Translations under genes and position numbers: made by a program
DNA from: Candidatus Obscuribacterales bacterium
Lineage (GTDB): Bacteria; Cyanobacteriota; Vampirovibrionia; Obscuribacterales; Obscuribacteraceae
Assembly: GCA_019752635.1 (NCBI GenBank)
Contig: JAIELX010000025.1
Location: forward strand, 1 to 64,000
Direction: 5' to 3'
Length of the DNA stretch: 64,000 nucleotides
Shown here: piece after piece, positions 62,938-64,000 of the stretch
Layout of the letters: every line of letters begins with the position of its first letter
How positions within the stretch are numbered: position 1 is the stretch's first letter
Notes under the pieces: generated by a model
What the model was told of the DNA's origin: nothing
What the model saw: the letters and a program-made list of their open reading frames with translations, nothing else
The model's database searches: none

Positions 62938-63786
62938 ATGCGGTCGTCTTCTCGCCCTGATAACAAGCCTGTGATCGGACCGCAGCAGGAACTCCGGTCG
63001 GAATCGCCATCGGAGAAGCAGAAGTCCGGTATATCTCTCAGGCAACCACCCTGGCATGTTTGGGTCCTTGGCGCTGTCACGTTCAAGCTCTATCTTGTCT
63101 ACTGGGCTTACAAGAACTGGCGCGATCTCTCCGCGCATGTCCATGGCGAAGCCGCTTGCGCTCCGACGAGCTCACGGGTGCCCCCCGTTGAGGACGAAGC
63201 CGCAGAATCCGACCTCCGATCCCGGTTTTGTGCAGATGCAGCGTCTGAGCCCGGTCCGATGTCCGCACGAGAGTCGGCCTCCAGCGCCGACTCCGATACC
63301 GATCTCGCCACCGAGCAGAAAACGCCGCCCGTGCTTGAAGGCTTCCTCAGCCGGCTGGCACCTGATCACCTGGCATCCTTCCGCGACTGCAGCCCGGTAC
63401 TCCGTGCGATCTGGATGGTCGTGCCTTACGTTAACAATTACCTGTTGTTAACTTTGGCTCTCGGTATTGCTCGCATTCACCCGGACAAGAACTCAATCGT
63501 GGCGCGCAAACCGCTTCTATGCGCATGTGCGGCTGTGTTTGCGACCATTACCTTTTCGATGCTTTCGGTATTGCCTGGCGCCTGGTATCTCTTGTTCCTG
63601 TTGTGCATACTGCCTGCCGCGGTTGTGCAGGTCTGGCTCAATTCTTACTGGAAAGCTGTAGAACCTGACGGTCTCTTGTACCGCGCCGCTTTCACCCTTC
63701 GTGAGCTAGTGGTAGTGGCGGTGGGAGCGCTTTGTCTGGGGTACATTATTGTAGGCTTCCTGATGGGACCGACTCTTAAGGTCTGA
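62938..63786 (+). CDS. Multi-pass membrane protein, DUF4234-like ends
   Basis: 282 residues from ATG 62938; GAGGA lies seven bases before, and an in-frame GTG 62932 would add two residues. It begins with a polar 40-residue tail, then HVWVLGAVTFKLYLVYWAYKNW, the pattern of DUF4234-type proteins. A disordered Ser/Asp/Glu-rich loop (about 70-130) follows, then FRDCSPVLRAIWMVVPYVNNYLLLTLALGIARIHP and three more hydrophobic helices. The insertion of a long disordered loop after the first helix is unusual. Function is unknown. The DUF4234 link is from pattern only. Confidence 0.7.
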   Translation: MRSSSRPDNKPVIGPQQELRSESPSEKQKSGISLRQPPWHVWVLGAVTFKLYLVYWAYKNWRDLSAHVHGEAACAPTSSRVPPVEDEAAESDLRSRFCADAASEPGPMSARESASSADSDTDLATEQKTPPVLEGFLSRLAPDHLASFRDCSPVLRAIWMVVPYVNNYLLLTLALGIARIHPDKNSIVARKPLLCACAAVFATITFSMLSVLPGAWYLLFLLCILPAAVVQVWLNSYWKAVEPDGLLYRAAFTLRELVVVAVGALCLGYIIVGFLMGPTLKV

Positions 63787-63893
63787 TTGCTGCATTTTGC
63801 GAATTTTTGGCGGCTGCGGTTAGAAAGTGCTTTGCCGCCGGGCACGATAACAAAATGAACTGTGCGTTCTCAATGTCGAAGGAGTTTTCAGGC

Positions 63894-64000
63894 ATGAGCG
63901 AAGACAATGTGCGGGCATTGCGGGAAGCCATCAAGATTTCCCCGGACAACCTGCCATTGAGGCAACTGTTGGCCGATGGACTTTGTGGCCTCGGTCGCTT
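63894..64000 (+). CDS. TPR-type protein, N-terminal part only
   Basis: The gene starts at ATG 63894 after AAGGAG (nine bases) and continues off the right edge; 35 codons are visible. They form one amphipathic helix pair of TPR type: NVRALREAIKISPDNLPLRQLLADGLCGLG. Such an N-terminus is common in TPR-AAA ATPases (SpoVK/CbbX-like) of this kind of bacterium, but the ATPase part is outside the window, so this is a guess. Confidence 0.6.
   Translation, partial: MSEDNVRALREAIKISPDNLPLRQLLADGLCGLGR

Noticed and set aside
1..64000. CRISPR arrays, prophage, insertion sequences
   Set aside because: No regularly spaced repeats, integrases or transposases were seen; the only mobile-element trace is the recombinase fragment at 12388.

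Overview
The window reads as chromosomal DNA of a non-photosynthetic relative of Cyanobacteria, most like Candidatus Obscuribacter (Melainabacteria/Vampirovibrionia). That placement is an inference from the style of the proteins: Gram-negative-type secreted and envelope proteins, a normal bacterial housekeeping set, and many large unrecognised proteins with Pro/Ala-rich N-termini and small membrane segments. No phage, plasmid, CRISPR array or rRNA operon is visible. Gene density is high, and starts are often GTG or TTG with a clear Shine-Dalgarno sequence.

Layout. 1-6 kb: the start of an HU gene running off the left edge, mnmE (tRNA wobble modification), two unknowns, and a PolX-family protein whose polymerase site looks dead while its PHP nuclease site is intact. 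6-19.5 kb: a small membrane protein, an aquaporin, and a block of unrecognised proteins interrupted by a bestrophin-type channel, dxr (isoprenoid synthesis) and upp (uracil salvage). A fragment of a serine recombinase lies at 12.4 kb. 19.5-26 kb: a divergent pair made of a von Willebrand A protein and a tandem kinase-like protein, then a fatty acid desaturase, dodecin, a TonB-C secreted protein and a FecR-like secreted protein. 26.2-33 kb: one giant secreted beta-repeat protein.

33.7-38 kb (minus strand): an aminotransferase, aldehyde dehydrogenase and acyl-CoA dehydrogenase operon, which looks like omega-amino acid catabolism. 38.2 kb: a frameshifted DUF6328 gene. 38.6-51.8 kb (minus strand): the classical tig-clpP-clpX-lon protein quality-control cluster, followed by three long coiled-coil proteins and a YbaK-type tRNA deacylase. 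The third coiled-coil protein carries nine copies of a short L-x-x-L-F-x-D-W motif in a disordered region. This operon is the best candidate for an undescribed system.

52-64 kb: a membrane protein, an orphan DUF6088/AbiEi-like regulator, a pair of strong DNA palindromes, tRNA-Gly(GCC) with a good promoter, a Gfo/Idh/MocA oxidoreductase, a second HU, the alr-nadD-yqeK cluster, several small unknowns, an ssb-sodium symporter operon, and the start of a TPR protein running off the right edge.
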